Shown here: piece by piece, positions 12,063 through 24,100 of the stretch
Layout of the letters: each line of letters begins with the position of its first letter
Position numbering within the stretch: the first letter of the stretch is position 1
Source of the DNA: Branchiostoma floridae
Lineage: Eukaryota; Chordata; Leptocardii; Amphioxiformes; Branchiostomatidae
Length of the DNA: 64,000 bases
NCBI RefSeq assembly: GCF_000003815.2
Contig: NC_049987.1
Coordinates: 838,589-902,588, forward strand
Direction: 5' to 3'
The notes under the pieces: model-generated
What the model was told of the DNA's origin: nothing
Database searches by the model: none
The model's input: the letters and a program-made list of their open reading frames with translations, nothing else
Made by a program: the position numbers and the translations under genes

Positions 12063-14236
12063 TACCTCCGTGAAATGTAATGGAGATTTTATTTACCTCC
12101 ATGAAATGTCATGGAGGTTATATTTTACCCTGCGTTTGTGTGTCTGTCTGTGTGTTTGTGTGTGTGTGTGTGTGTAAACAAAATAACTCAAGAACGGTTG
12201 GGTGGATTGGTTGTTGGTGTGTTGGTAGTGTGTGAAAAAAAGCTGGAAATAATTAGATTTTGGGCCCCCTAGCGACTCCCCTTGGTACTGCAGCGCAACT
12301 TCCGGTTTTGCTCTCTCAGTGTTCTGACATGCTATGGTCACGATTTTTAAGTATTAGATAGCTCTTGTGCTCAGGAAGATATGACATACGTTTGGGCCCC
12401 CTAGCGTTTAGTTTTGGGATAGCAGGGGCATTTTTGTCAAAAACATCTGAAGAGGATAACTCAAGAAGAACAACGGATTTTCATCAGTTTTGGTATGTAG
12501 GTACCTTAGACAATGTTTTACAAGATAAGATAATAATTATGCAAATTAGGATCACATTTGCATAATTAATGAGAATATTCTATCATAGCAGTTTTGTTCA
12601 ATGTATCATTTATTTCAGACGTGCTATGGTCTTGACATTTAGGTGGTAGATAGCTTTTAATGCCATAAACAAGTGGGGCAAGTTTCAGCCCCCTAACATT
12701 TAATTGTGGAACTGCAGGGGTGTTTCTGTCAAGACACTCCAAAGAGGATAACTGCAGAAAGGAACGACGGATTGCCTGCATTTTAGGCATGCAGGTAGCT
12801 TAGGCAAAGATGTTCATAATGATATACATGTTATGCAAATGAGGATTTAATTTGCATAATTAATGAGGAAATTGTATAGTTCCATTGTTATCAATAACTG
12901 GACCTCAATACATGTAACACATGTTAATTATGATAGGTGGAATATAATCAGATACCAAAAATGGTAATGAGGAACTTATTTGCATCATTTTTGTAAAAAT
13001 TGCAAAACCACTTTATGATTGATAATGGAAATTTATAATTGTGACATGTGTACGTTAGTCAATGATGAACAACACCATGCATAAATTATGTTAATTTGTT
13101 AGTCAATTGCATGGAATTTACGAAAGCTCTAAAATTTCATGGAGGTAAAAGGTCGCCGAACTCTAGTTTACCCTGCGTTTGTGTCTGTGTGTCTGTGTGT
13201 GTGTGTGTGTGTGTTTGTGTGTGTTTGTGTAAACAAGATAACTCAAGAATGGCTGGGTGGATTGGTTTCATACTTGGTGTGTTGGTAGTGTGTGATGAAA
13301 GCTGGAAATGATTATATTTTGGATCCCTAGCGGCTCCCCTTGGTACTGCAGCGCAGCTTCCGGTTTTGCTATCTCGGTGTTCTGAACATGCTATGATAAG
13401 GATTTTTGAGTGTTAGATAGCTCTTGTGCTCAGGAAAAAATAACATAAGTTTGGGCCACCTAGCGACTAGTTTTGGGATAGCAGGGACATTTTTGTCAAA
13501 ACTTTCTGAAGAGGATAACTCAAAAAGGGAACAACGGATTTTCATGATTTTTGGTATGTAGGTACCTTAGACAATGTTGTACACGATAAGATACTAATTA
13601 TGCAAAATAGAAGTACATTTGCATAATTAATAAAAATACTCTATAATAGCAGTTTTTTTCAATGTATCTCTTGTTTCAGACAAGCTTTGGTCTTGACATT
13701 TAGGTGGTAGATAGCTTTTATTGCCATGACAAATTGGGGCAAGTTTCAGCACCCTAACATTTAATTGTGGAACTGCAGGGGGATTTTTGTCAAAACACTT
13801 CAAAGGGGATAACTGCAGAAAGGAACGACGGATTGGCATCATTTTAGGCATGCAGGTAGCTTGGGCAAAGACCTTCATAATGATATGCACGTTATGCAAA
13901 TGATGGCTTAATTTGCATAATCAATTATGAAATTGTGTAAATTCCATTGTTTGCAATAACTGGACTTCGATAAATGTAACGCTTGTTAATTATAATCGCT
14001 GGAACGTATGCAGATATCAAATATGCAAATGATGAACTTATTTGCATAATTTGCAAAAATTGCAAAACAACTTAATAATTAATGATCTGAATTGGGAATT
14101 TTACCTGTGACATGTGTACTGTACGTTATTCAATGATGAACAACACCATGCATAAACCATGTTAATGTGAAGTCATTTGCATGAACTTAACAAAAGCTCT
14201 AAATATTCATGGAGGTATGAGGTCGCCGAACTCTAG
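12063..14236 (+). mobile_element. Two tandem Helentron-like (HINE-type) units inserted in the LINE
   Basis: Two units of about 1.05 kb lie head to tail: about 12123-13166 and 13167-14236. Each begins TTTACCCTGCGTTTGTG, followed by a GT microsatellite, and ends GGTCGCCGAACTCTAG then T. In front (12064-12122) is a remnant tail with the hairpin ACCTCCATGA/TCATGGAGGT. A 5' microsatellite, a fixed CTAG end next to T and tandem end-to-end arrays are known traits of non-autonomous Helentrons (HINEs, DINE-1-like). No transposase is encoded. The assignment is inferred. Confidence 0.6.
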
Positions 14237-15240
14237 TTATCTATCTTCTTTTAAAGATGAGAGTTTGTTTTCCCTGACCTCTCTATCTTTTCTCTGCCTT
14301 CTCTGGCTTTCTTGGCTCCGTATTGTTTTGAAAACTCAGCTACTTTAATCATTCATAAATCTAGTTTATCTCTATTTGATGCTTTGATCTTACTACTCTC
14401 TTGTTGAATCAAGTTACATATATTCTCAAAATATTCCTTGTCTCTTTATAAATCTACATTTAATCTAAATGTTCCAGGGCCTCTGGCACAGTTATGGAAT
14501 TTGAGTTTTATAAATATAGCTTGGTGGTCAGTAAGTATTGCAGGTCTTATATCGAATTTTCAATTTTTCTACAAGGGTCTTGTAAATAAGCCAAAAGTCT
14601 AGTCTACAGAATCCTTTTTTGTAAGATTACTCGGGATGTATTGTCGGTTGGTGGAGTTAATTAACCTTTAATCATCACATATTTCTAGTTCAGAACATTT
14701 TTTCACAACTTTAGCAGACCTTTCTGCAGTATCTAGTCTACCTCCTTTTTATTAACCTCAGGATTAAATACACAATTTATATTTCCACCACAAATTAGCT
14801 TAGTGGGGTCTAAGCTACTTAACCACTCTGACAGTTTTTTAATAAAGGTATTTCTTTCTTTCTTTAACTCTATTTGAGGCATAAATATTTACTAAGCATA
14901 GCTCTATATCATCAATGGTGCAGTTCAGAAGAAGGGTTCTTCCATTATTGTCTAGTTACTTACAGTCTATTAACATAAAACTGGCTGAAGGCTTACTTAA
15001 TATTGCTACCCCCTGCTACAATTATAACCAATGGCTTGAAAACAAGGGCATTGCCATTGTATAGATAAATATCTTTGGTCTCTGTAGTGAAATACGTTTC
15101 TTGAAGGAAGATTTTGTCAGCCTTTTGGTTTTTACATATGATATTAATCACCCCCTTTTGTTTCTCTCAAACAACCCACGTACATTTAGTGATAGTAAAG
15201 ATATGTCGTTTAAGTCTTTGGAACTGATATCATAATTCTG
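14237..15240 (-). pseudogene. Tx1-like LINE, endonuclease half
   Basis: Minus-strand frames show an AP-type endonuclease. F-L-Q-E-T-Y-F-T-like sequence is near 15110 and L-I-C-G-G-N-I-N-C-V-F-N-P-E near 14790-14740. The linker Q-Y-G-A-K-K-A-R-E lies at 14320-14240, just before the insertion of the tandem units. It joins logically to the sequence at 12062. Several frame breaks make it a pseudogene. Confidence 0.7.
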
Positions 15241-15540
15241 TACCTTTAGTTGATGTTTATTTGCAGTGCATTTTGGCCTAACGTCGTCACGGCCATTCAT
15301 AAAGCCCATAGCTATAAGTCCGGTTACCGAGCTTGTTTGTCAACATCGGGGTCAGTTCGTGGAAATATCCGGACTGCCTAGGTCGCGTCGCCGGAGCCAT
15401 GTTCAGGTGGGGATGGGGCGTTTCTTAGCTGCTTCCGTGAGGGTTCGGACGTCACGGCTGGCGGGCTGTCTCGAGGTCGCTTCTGGCTTGCAGGTTGCTT
15501 CTACTTCTTCTGTGATGTCTTTCTTGAGTTGTCTGACGCA
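15241..15540 (-). pseudogene. Tx1-like LINE ORF1 tail, part 1
   Basis: Very similar to 4900-5180 (shared start CATTTTGGCCTAACGTCGTC). It is the ORF1/ORF2 junction region of the same LINE family. It is broken at about 15545 by the LINE 3' end described next and resumes at about 15920. Confidence 0.6.
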
Positions 15541-15544
15541 CTGG

Positions 15545-15900
15545 CTCTCACTTTACGCAGGAACGCTGGACGTACCGACTGAAAAGTATCTAATACCAGC
15601 TCAAAAAAGAACAAGAAACAGCCATGACTTCAAGTACCAGAGTTTCCAAGCTAGGATTGATGTGTTCAAAAATTCGTATTTTCCCAGAACTATCGTAGAT
15701 TGGAATCTGTTATCACCAAGTACAGTAGGGGCATCTTCTCTGGATAGTTTTAAAGAACGCTTGCAGATAGATGTGCAAAAGTTAGGTGTGACGGATCGTT
15801 CAGTGTAATATAACCAGCTGCTGCCGCACCGCGTGCCTGCGAAGCTGGTGTGTTACGCTGAATGGCGGTTATACCGGCTATATAGATACAGATACAGAAG
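15545..15900 (+). mobile_element. 5'-truncated LINE 3' end (CR1/L2-like)
   Basis: The plus-strand frame to the stop at 15806-15808 encodes a typical reverse-transcriptase C-terminus: R-T-R-N-S-H-D-F-K-Y-Q, then Y-F-P-R-T-I-V-D-W-N-L-L and S-L-D-S-F-K-E-R-L. The roughly 90-bp 3' UTR ends in ATATAGATACAGATACAG, a short tandem tail. The same 3' UTR appears alone at 57066-57126. The copy interrupts the Tx1 ORF1. Confidence 0.65.
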
Positions 15901-15904
15901 GGGG

Positions 15905-16070
15905 CCCCGAGTTTGCTTGGACTGTTCCGAGGCGGCACTTCCGCATTTCTCACCCCAGCTGGGATCAGATTCTGTTGTCACGGCAACGTTTGCGGAAGTG
16001 TTTGTTGACATCGTGTCGTCCTCTTCTGTAGGGCTGGGCATGTCTTCTCTTGAGACATACTTTGTGTGAA
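15905..16070 (-). pseudogene. Tx1-like LINE ORF1 tail, part 2
   Basis: Matches 5195-5330 closely (shared GTGTTTGTTGACA and CTCTTGAGACATACT words). Its minus-strand frame reads V-S-R-E-D-M-P-S-P-T-E-E-D-D-T, as in the fragment at 5300. It is fused at about 16070 to an unrelated LINE RT. Confidence 0.6.
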
Positions 16071-16074
16071 GTAC

Positions 16075-17530
16075 TGGATGCTTAGTAAAATCCATTTCTG
16101 TTAAACATAACCAATATTTTATAAGTCGAACGGAAATATCTACGTCTAGTGGAAATCTGCCTAATTCGGACCTACATGCCAAATTTCTACTATTTCTAGA
16201 GACTCCAAGAATGTTTTTGCAGAATTGGTTGTGTGTAATTTCGATCGGGGATGTATCATTTAATTTCTCAGTACCCAAGATTTCACAACCATATAACAGA
16301 ATGGGTTTAACACAGGAGTCGAATATTCTCAGAAGGCTATCGGGTGAAACTGATGAACGAGTTAGACATTGGAAGCTGTGTATGGCTTTGCGCGCTTTGT
16401 TTGACAATTGTTTTTTGGCTAATGAAAAGGTACCCGATGATGTTATGGTTATACCTAGGTAGCAGTTTGAAGATATTATGTCTATTTTCTCTTGTCCGAA
16501 TAAAAAAAGTTTGTTTTGAAAATAATCGACCAGATTTGTTGAATATGATAATTTTTGTTTTCTTTAGATTAACTTGGAGCTTCCATTTAGTGCAAAATAC
16601 GTTTAATTATCTTAAGTGCTTCGCAGTCCAATTTCGGTCTCAGAGAACAAAACAACATCGTCTGCATATAGTAAACATGACACTAATAAATGCGGGTGGA
16701 GAACATTCACCTCACCTCACCGGTATTACTACATTCGGTATTATCTAAATCGTGACCTAGGTCGTTGATGAATAGATTAAAAAGATTAGGGCTTAGGTTG
16801 CAGCCCTGCTTGACACTCTTATTGGTAACAAACTGTGGTGTTAGGCCAGATGACTTTTTGACGCATGTGCTGGGTTTTTCATACATGCATTTAATAAGAC
16901 TGTAGAAGTTCCCCCCCCCCACCTATTCCCAAGTTGAGTAATTTGAAGCGGAGCCCTTCTCGCCAAACCGAGTCGAACGCCTTCCTAAAATCTATAGAGC
17001 ACTTATATAGTCGTTTGTTTTCGGATGTATATTTACTAATGAGGGTATCCATTACAAAGAGGTTGTCTCTTGTTCCAAAATGTTTCCTAAAACCGGCCAA
17101 GTTGGGTGAGATTAGCTTGTACTCGTCTACTAAGGCGTGTGTTTAGAATAGAAGTGAATAGTTTAGCTAGACAACTCGTCACTGAGATTCCCCTGTAATT
17201 ATTAGGGTCGTCTTTTGTACCACCTTTATGTAATGCCACAATGTGGCTGGTGCACCATTCGTGGGGAAAGTACCCTGCGGATAACAACAGATTAAAGAGT
17301 TTGACTAGTCTTTCTAGTATAACGTTTGATGAGTACTTCAACATTTCATTTCGAATGAGATCACATCCCGAAGCTTTGCCGTTTCTAAGATTAGAGATTG
17401 CCCGTAAAGTTTCAGCTTTGCTTATTGGGAAGTCCAGGGGATTATTTTCAAGATTTTTCTCTGGCTTATATAATTCATTTTGTGTGTGTTTCAAATCTGC
17501 TGCGTGGTTTCGAGGCGGTTGAATTTGGAT
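16075..17530 (-). pseudogene. LINE reverse transcriptase fragment
   Basis: The minus strand shows ordered RT motifs. At 17494-17087 are L-R-N-G-K-A-S-G-C-D, H-E-W-C-T-S-H-I-V-A-L-H-K-G-G and N-N-Y-R-G-I-S-V-T-S-C. At 17100-16920 are C-S-I-D-F-R-K-A-F-D-S-V-W and L-G-I-G-G. At 16920-16707 is V-K-Q-G-C-N-L-S-P-N-L-F-N. At 16407-16090 is the thumb and post-RT region (P-I-L-L-Y-G-C-E-I-L-G). The catalytic YADD-like part lies in a broken region near 16650. Frames change at about 16910 (next to a C homopolymer), 17090 and 16700. It belongs to the CR1/Jockey-like group; exact clade not assigned. Confidence 0.7.
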
Positions 17531-17760
17531 CTAAACCATAAAGCTTTTTGAAGTGCGAATGTAGGTTTTCAGCTGGGATTGTTTCGTGATCGTCAGTTTT
17601 GTCATTAGATTTGTATTCTTTAAGAGGTGAAAATATTTTATTTGTAATCTTTCTTGATTTTCCGCATAACTCTGGTGTATTGTTTATTTCTTAACGAAAT
17701 AGGATCCTGGAATATGAGGCACTAAAAGATATAAAATCATACTTTCTTACACGTCTCCAG

Positions 17761-17861
17761 GTTGTCCAAGTCCGACCTGACCAAGACTGTGCTGGTGGAT
17801 GGTATGAAGTCCCCATGGGGCATCTATCTGTCCACGGCAGCGCCTCCTGGCGTAAACAATG
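17761..17861 (+). other. Orphan exon, LDLR class B (YWTD)-like
   Basis: The 101-bp stretch is preceded by a pyrimidine-rich acceptor (TCTTACACGTCTCCAG) and followed by GTAATT. One frame reads L-S-K-S-D-L-T-K-T-V-L-V-D-G-M-K-S-P-W-G-I-Y-L. That resembles the YWTD-type beta-propeller repeat (strand, LV-x-G-L-x-x-P-x-G-I). Its composition differs from the AT-rich flank. No neighbouring exon was found, so it is either one exon of a host gene with very long introns or a remnant. Confidence 0.4.
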
Positions 17862-17939
17862 GTAATTTCAACTCTTGACAGATTCACCACTATCAGTATC
17901 TAAATCCCTGTAACAATTTTTAAAGATATAATGTTGTAA

Positions 17940-18350
17940 AAATAAAATTCCCATCATGTACTGCTATGGAATTATAGAATTTTCTCATTGACTATGAAAA
18001 TAATGTCTTCATTTAAACAACTGGTATTAGTTATAATAGCTCTCTTTCTCAGTTACATATGTGACAAGTTTGAGAGCCCTATTATGGATACAGTTGATTT
18101 TAAAAATTGCCACATTAATTATGCGAAACGTTATTTGATTTGCATAGCTATTATGAAAAAAATTAAGTCATTACTCAGTCATCTACATACCAAAACTCAT
18201 GACGATTCGCCACCTAGTTCTTGAGATATTCTTCTCCAAAGTCTGATACAAAATAGACACCTGCGATTTAAAAATGTCCTAGGGGGGGGGGGCAAACTTA
18301 CAGCAGTTACACTCTGTCCCAAAATCGCAAAAATCATGATTACAGCACGT
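17940..18350. mobile_element. Decayed relative of the 7669-8500 repeat
   Basis: It shares ordered blocks with 8050-8340: ACATACCAAAACTCATGAC, then TTCTTGAGATA, and AAAAATCATGATTACAGCAC near 18330. A G homopolymer interrupts it at about 18283. No terminus is visible. Confidence 0.4.
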
Positions 18351-18359
18351 TCCTAAACA

Positions 18360-20050
18360 CGAAATGGAACTTGGAGGCCTTCACCATGGCAGCAGATTTT
18401 AATACACTATTTGTTGTGCTTGAGGCTTGACAGCAGGGCAACTTTTACGCTATATTGAAAAATGTGGACCATGGTCTGAGATAGATGTGGTGGTTTCTCA
18501 GCGTTTTATTCTGATAAACCTCGTATTGCTATTATCAGGTGATATTGTTTTACGACCAAATAACAAAAAGTATTCACCAAACTAGATATTATTGTTAAAA
18601 TCAAGCCAAAACACTTTATTCCACATCACATCTTTGCTAATCCTGTTCGTTTTTTTCCAGGGCATCCATAGTCGACAGGTAAAACTCTCACCGTTGCAGC
18701 GACTCTCCCGACATCGGCAGTTAAGTAAGACTGACCAGTAAAATCTGAAATCTGAATTATAACAAAAAGCTATTAATGGCTTTTTTTCCTTAAAAATTTT
18801 CACGAGTTCTATCCACTTGGTTGCTTTGCAGCCTAACCTTGAAATGATATTGCCCTGGGTTTGGCCTTATCGTCTAATTTTTTAATGTTCAAGACAAAAT
18901 GTATGCTATTGTAAACAGCTCGCAAGTTGACTCTCTTGTCCAACACCACCCTGGACTTGTCAATTGGTTATGACGTTGTTGAACAGGTATCAGAAACAGA
19001 ACATTTGGGTTTGCGAATTGATCTATCTCTGAATGTACATATGATATCAAACATCTATCTGCAAAACTAGAAATTTATCTGATTAGTGCCAAGGACTTTC
19101 CTAATAATTTGAAACTATAGACTTGCTAAGACATTAAAATAACAAATAAAGTTCAATATATAAGAAAAATGCAAGTAATAAGTGATTAAAAACTATTATC
19201 ATATAGCCAGGGGACGTGGGCCAATCAGAAGGCCCCATTTCATGCTGGTTATGACGCCATAACAGCCGTGCATTAAATTTTTGATTATTACATATGTGAT
19301 AAAACTTTTGAAAGTTTGAACCAATCTGGAGGACAGACAAACAGGACGCTGGCCAATCAGAATGAGATATCCAGGAATCGTCCATCTGCCAAAATAGGGG
19401 AATAAGTACAGGCATGGCAGGGGGGATGGCTCCCTCTATTAACATCGGTAGTGCGTGTTTCTTTGTTCAAAGAAAACATTTGCTGTCTTAAAACAACATT
19501 AAATTACCTATAATATTTAAGACAATAAAATCTATTTCAAGTCATGTCCAATTTAAACTGCAAATGGAAAATAAAATCATTTGCACCCCCGCCCATTCAA
19601 GTTCAGACGACAATAACACCACGGTCCGTCATTGAGTAGTGGTCAGGGCGCTGGAGGACCAAAATGCTACAGACTTCGGAGAAGTCGTGTCTGGGTTCGT
19701 AGTGAACGAGATTCTCAAGAGCTGTGAAGCACAGGGATCCCGGAATACCTAAGGAAAGCCGGCAGAGATTTAGCGCCTGATACGAACGAACTCGACAAAC
19801 TGGAGAATGGGCGAGTGGAGAAATACGGAGCGTGCAACAGTGTGTAACATAATGAATCGACTTCGTTCTTATTTTAAGCCTTGGAACAGAAATACATTTC
19901 ACGTACAAGTTTTATGTTGTTCAAATTCACTGTTCAAATGTATGTACTGAATAAAAGATGTATGTTTTAGAAAAGAATTTGTCGCTCCTACTCAACTGGA
20001 ACTCTACACTACTCTAATCTACTCTTAAATGGGTCAGTGTGGGTAGGCTA
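18360..20050. other. No supportable gene
   Basis: AT-rich sequence. A possible exon-like piece at 18656-18673 is too short to support. The segment 19600-19970 is more GC-rich and ends in AATAAAAGATG, possibly a retroposed 3' end, but no frame is convincing. Confidence 0.35.
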
Positions 20051-20059
20051 TATGGTAAT

Positions 20060-20237
20060 AGGGTTAATGACCCACCTGTTCCTCGGTATATATGGTGTCA
20101 TAACGCCTGGTTCTTTGCTATAACCACCTCATAAAACCACCTCGTCAGCTTCGCTCACTCGGTGGTTTTATTCGGTGGTTATAGCAAAGGACCAGGCGTT
20201 ATGACACCATATACACCTCGGGGCGGGTCATTAACCC
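20060..20237. mobile_element. Hairpin MITE with long inverted arms
   Basis: Left arm from AGGGTTAATGACCC (20060) through TATGGTGTCATAACGCCTGG and TTTGCTATAACCACC. Right arm is its near-perfect complement ending GGGTCATTAACCCTT (20237). The two arms of about 80 bp surround a short CTTCGCTCACTCGG loop. No coding capacity. Confidence 0.75.
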
Positions 20238-20424
20238 TTAATTATTGCACTTTTAAGTAATCATGTTATTACACTTTTAAGTATATTACTAAGCACTGTG
20301 GACGAAGAGTAGCAAACATGACTATGTTCAAAAAGCCTGATGTGCTTTTGTATTAGTTGGACGGGAAATTTAACAGTCTGGCAATGAATGAATGGGACAA
20401 ATGCAAAAAAAAATCTCATCGAGT

Positions 20425-20514
20425 ATATACTTTCAAACCTGTATAAGCGGCTACCTTTGCATAGCGATCTCCTGGCCATTGCAGTCAATTTGTGTTGGTT
20501 CCTTGGACGGATTG
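20425..20514. mobile_element. Partial pogo-like MITE cut by the CR1 LINE
   Basis: CAAACCTGTATAAGCGGC, then ACCTTTGCATAGCG and TTGGTTCCTTGGACGGATTG, correspond in order to the first 85 bp of the complete element at 29728-30632. Similarity stops where the ATTTATTT-rich 3' tail of the LINE begins, so the LINE probably inserted into it. Confidence 0.5.
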
Positions 20515-21857
20515 TTATTTATTTATTTTTTTCTTTCTCAAACGTACATAGGCAGGGAAATACACACATGGTATACCCTGAATTGCGTAGGTTTGTTACA
20601 AAGAAACTTATATGTGCAGGATGTCAACAAACAAAAATACATAATATATTAACAAACACTAAGCATAGATCCGAACTCACAGGCTGATGGTAATGCTAGG
20701 AAATAGAGTCATTATAAAGTCTGACTGCAGTGTGGAGGAACGACTGTTTCAGTCTGTCAGTTCTTGCCTTGGGGAGAGTGAAGGCGTTCTTGTTCCTCAG
20801 TTGCCTGCCAGTAACTGTGCGTCTCTGAGGAGGCACAATTTCGTGCAGTGGATGTTCGGGTCTTAACATGTCCTTAAAGAGCTTTACTGCAGCAGCTTCT
20901 CTCATTTCCTTTAAGGAAGGTAAGTTGGGAACTGATCGCCTACCCCCGAGAGAGATGATACGGAGGGCCCGTTTCTGTACACGTTCCATACTGTCCGATT
21001 GTTCTTTGCTGCAACCTACCAGCAGAACGTGACCGTATTCAAGAACGCTACGAATAAGTGACAGGTAAATCTTAACCAGGTCAGCCACGTACATCCCCTG
21101 TTTAGTCAGTAGTCTGAGATAGTGCAGCCTGCTCGAAGCTTTTGAAACGAGGGATTGTACATGATCGTGCTATGACAGCTTGCAGTCGAAGATGAACCCA
21201 AGGCCCTTTGCGACCCTTAAGAATGGTACGGGTTCACCGCCGAGAGAGAGTGGCGGTAAAAGTGGAATATTTCTGCTGAAGCAGATCAACAGAGACTGAC
21301 TTTTTTGCCGTTTAGCAGCATGTCATTGCACTCCGCCCAGGAATCAAGCTGTAGCGCTTCCTCTCTCATACTGTTATCCACGCGATCCTTCTCCAGGGAG
21401 ATAGACCTGGACAAACCCACGTCGTCCGCGTAGCCGACATCAAGAGTGTCGCTGTAGACTACGTCTCGAGTACTCATGAACAGGAGGAAAAGGTAGGGTG
21501 ACAGTACACCTCCCTGAGGTACCCCCGAAGTGAGTATTCTCCACTCGCTGACTTTACCGTTAGCAACTACTCTCTGGGTACGGCCCTGCAGATAGTTCTG
21601 TATCCAGGCTACCATGCGTGGATTGGTCACCACGTCGTTCACTCGTTGGAGGAGAATTGAATGGTTCACTCTATCAAATGCTTTGCTCATGTCTGCGAAC
21701 AAAGCAAGGACTGCTGCGTGGCGTCTTGAGTCTAAGGCTGACAGCCACGTGTGTACCATCCTTATGGCCGCTAAGACAGTGGAAGAACCTTTCAGGTAAG
21801 CGTACTGGTTTCTAATGGCAGGTGTGATAGAGGGCAATAGTCTTTTCAGAATACACC
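20515..21857 (-). pseudogene. CR1-like LINE, reverse transcriptase catalytic half (3' part)
   Basis: In minus-strand order: R-C-I-L-K-R-L-L-P-S-I (about 21855), F-A-D-M-S-K-A-F-D-R-V (about 21690), S-G-V-P-Q-G-G-V-L-S-P (about 21510) and the catalytic G-Y-A-D-D-V-G (about 21430). The thumb and C-terminus follow (21094-20696, stop 20696). The 3' UTR runs to an AT-rich tail at about 20515. A frameshift in an A run near 21300 (after N-G-K-K) and an in-frame TAG near 21170 inactivate it. The first residue continues exactly from 24101 once the nested element is removed. Confidence 0.85.
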
Positions 21858-21860
21858 GTT

Positions 21861-22329
21861 CACGGTGGTCAAAAAGGCCCTCAAAAATTCTTACTCGCAA
21901 ATCATGCATATGGATGAGGAAATCAATGTCAATCATCCATTTCACTACTGGCAACAATAGCTGATTGGTTTACGCCGTTGTAGGCGGGGATTACATTTGT
22001 TTTGGTCGCTCCAAGTGGAGCTATTTTTTGACGCGAACTTGCTCCTTTGATATGCGCGTCTTTTCTCCGCCCCCATTGTTCTCCACTTACCAAGTTAACA
22101 ATACCTGAGCTTTTCTGTCGGTCATTCTCACGCTGGAGCTCGAATTGAAACCACGTACCACCGTTTTAATTCTTTCTGAGCTATATATTTGTCTATATAT
22201 TACCCAACATGCTAAAACTAAACCTTAGGTGAGCAAAGATCGAAGGAGTTACCGTCACTCCCGGGTCACCGCTTGGGACGGAGCAGTGGGCGTCGTTTAC
22301 AGACACAACCCGGAAAATTATCCGTGCCT

Positions 22330-22360
<31 letters not shown>

Positions 22361-24097
22361 TACAAAAAGTTGAGTGATAGAAATTCAGTAGTTTTTCGGC
22401 GAAGATGAGTATCTATATATCTAGAACATGAAAGCTCACCATACTAGTATACTTAGACCCAAACGTAACGAACCCCTTGATATATTGCGTCTTTGACCAA
22501 AGTCCCGGCGTGTCTGTTACTGTCCTGTATACACAACGACTCAATTTAAATATAAGACAATAATTGCAACCTACGTTTTTTTTTATAAACGTGTTCTCTC
22601 AAATAACAAACTCCTTATATTCTCGTCATTCTGTAAATGAACTAGGTCCATACCAGCGCTTGACGTGGCGAATGTATCGATATCGGTAATACGCTGGGCA
22701 TTACATCACATGGTAACGGGGAATGCTATGCACACTGACCTCACGACAAAGTGCGTCTTCAAATCAAGATTCACGAACCGGCGTGTCTACACCTGTCCTA
22801 CAAAATAACTAAAAAAATGAAGAAAAAACTTCGTTCTCCGCTATTTGTAGAAAGAATTTTATATTCCCGTGAATCTGCAGTTCGCAATTCACTAAGCTTT
22901 GTAACATTACACACCCAAGCGTTTGATGTGCTATCGGCTTGCATACACCAAGGAGGTTGAATACACTAGACGAAAAAACTCAACTTTTGGCGCCCTTGGT
23001 AGATAAATGAAAACGGTTCATTACTACAAAGAAAAAGATTTAGACTTAACTATCAAAGAAGCACAGTAGTAGATCTAACTTTTGTGAAGTAGGGGGTCAG
23101 ATATGTAGTGTTGTTACCTGACAGCGGAACCGGATGAAACTGGTTTTCTCTTTTGTTTACAAAAGTCGAAAAGACGCCATTTTACTATTTGGGACCTGAC
23201 GTTCAAAATTTCTAAAATAATCTTAACTATGGGAGAAAGTGCAGCTGCGAAAGTGCACTAAAGATCTTGTAGAATTAATGGTAGCTTCTTGCAGACACAA
23301 CAAACTGTACAAATAATTTGCTATAGCCAATTCTCTCTCAAATTTCGCGCCCGGGACGACAACAATGGGGCCACGCCAGCTCATTTCCATATCACTGCCG
23401 TCCCAGGTAAGTTGTTGTTGTAAGAACGTACGGAGGCAAGAACAAACCGCTCTGATGTTCGCCGACAACCTAATTATAAGTCAAGAGCATAGCTATTCTT
23501 CCACGTGAAAATCTGAACCAAACGTACAATTCGTATTTTGAGCCATATCTCCCGGTAGTTAACACCTAAGCTGTCCAAAAAAACTCCATTGTGAAGAAAA
23601 AACTATCGCCGCCATCTTGGAGAAAAATCAATCGATTCTCTTCCATCGCTGTGGAACTATGGGACAAAACGTAGTGAAAATGCGACAAAATTAGCTAAAA
23701 TGTCGTAGACACTTAAAACTGCATAAGGTGAAATATTCTTAGAGGTCCTTAAGTCTAAAGCATAGGTCAAAGCTTTGCCTGGTGCGTAAAATACAGCATT
23801 AAATTCAAAGTTCAAAGTTCAGTGACCCAAAACGACCTCCAAAACGCACATGGAACAGCGGGCGATTTGAAGCGTTTTGCACATGGTCATCCCAAATAAT
23901 TGAGATATTTTTAAGGCGAACTAATGTAATTTTCGTGTGCATATATTTTTTTCCTGATGTGATAACCATATCGTGCGTTATGTTGGATGAAATTTGTGTC
24001 GTTTTTTTCACACCGCCACGGCTCGCGCGGGGCGGCTTGGGGGCGGGGCACTCTGGCCTGGCAACGCGGATAATACCCTAGCAACGTGACCACCGTG
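21861..24097. mobile_element. 2.2-kb non-autonomous DNA transposon, CACTA-like
   Basis: Perfect 11-bp inverted ends CACGGTGGTCA / TGACCACCGTG, flanked by GTT on both sides (21858-21860 and 24098-24100). Deleting the element and one GTT restores CTC-ATG-GAA-CGG-TGT, i.e. L-M-E-R-C in the CR1 RT. CAC...GTG ends and a 3-bp duplication fit the CACTA superfamily. Transib has similar ends but a 5-bp duplication, which is absent. The interior is non-coding with a CA microsatellite at about 22335-22360. Confidence 0.85.
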
Positions 24098-24100
24098 GTT

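Noticed and set aside
18656-18673. 18-bp micro-exon between TTTTTTTCCAG and GTAAAA
   Set aside because: Too short to judge, with no neighbouring exons in a matching phase.
21286-21957. First about 30 residues of the RT frame starting near 21957
   Set aside because: They are encoded by the inserted 2.2-kb element (21861-24097), not by the LINE.
21861-24097. Transib/RAG-like element because of its CACGGTG start
   Set aside because: Flanking duplication is 3 bp (GTT), not 5 bp, and no heptamer-spacer-nonamer or core protein is present.
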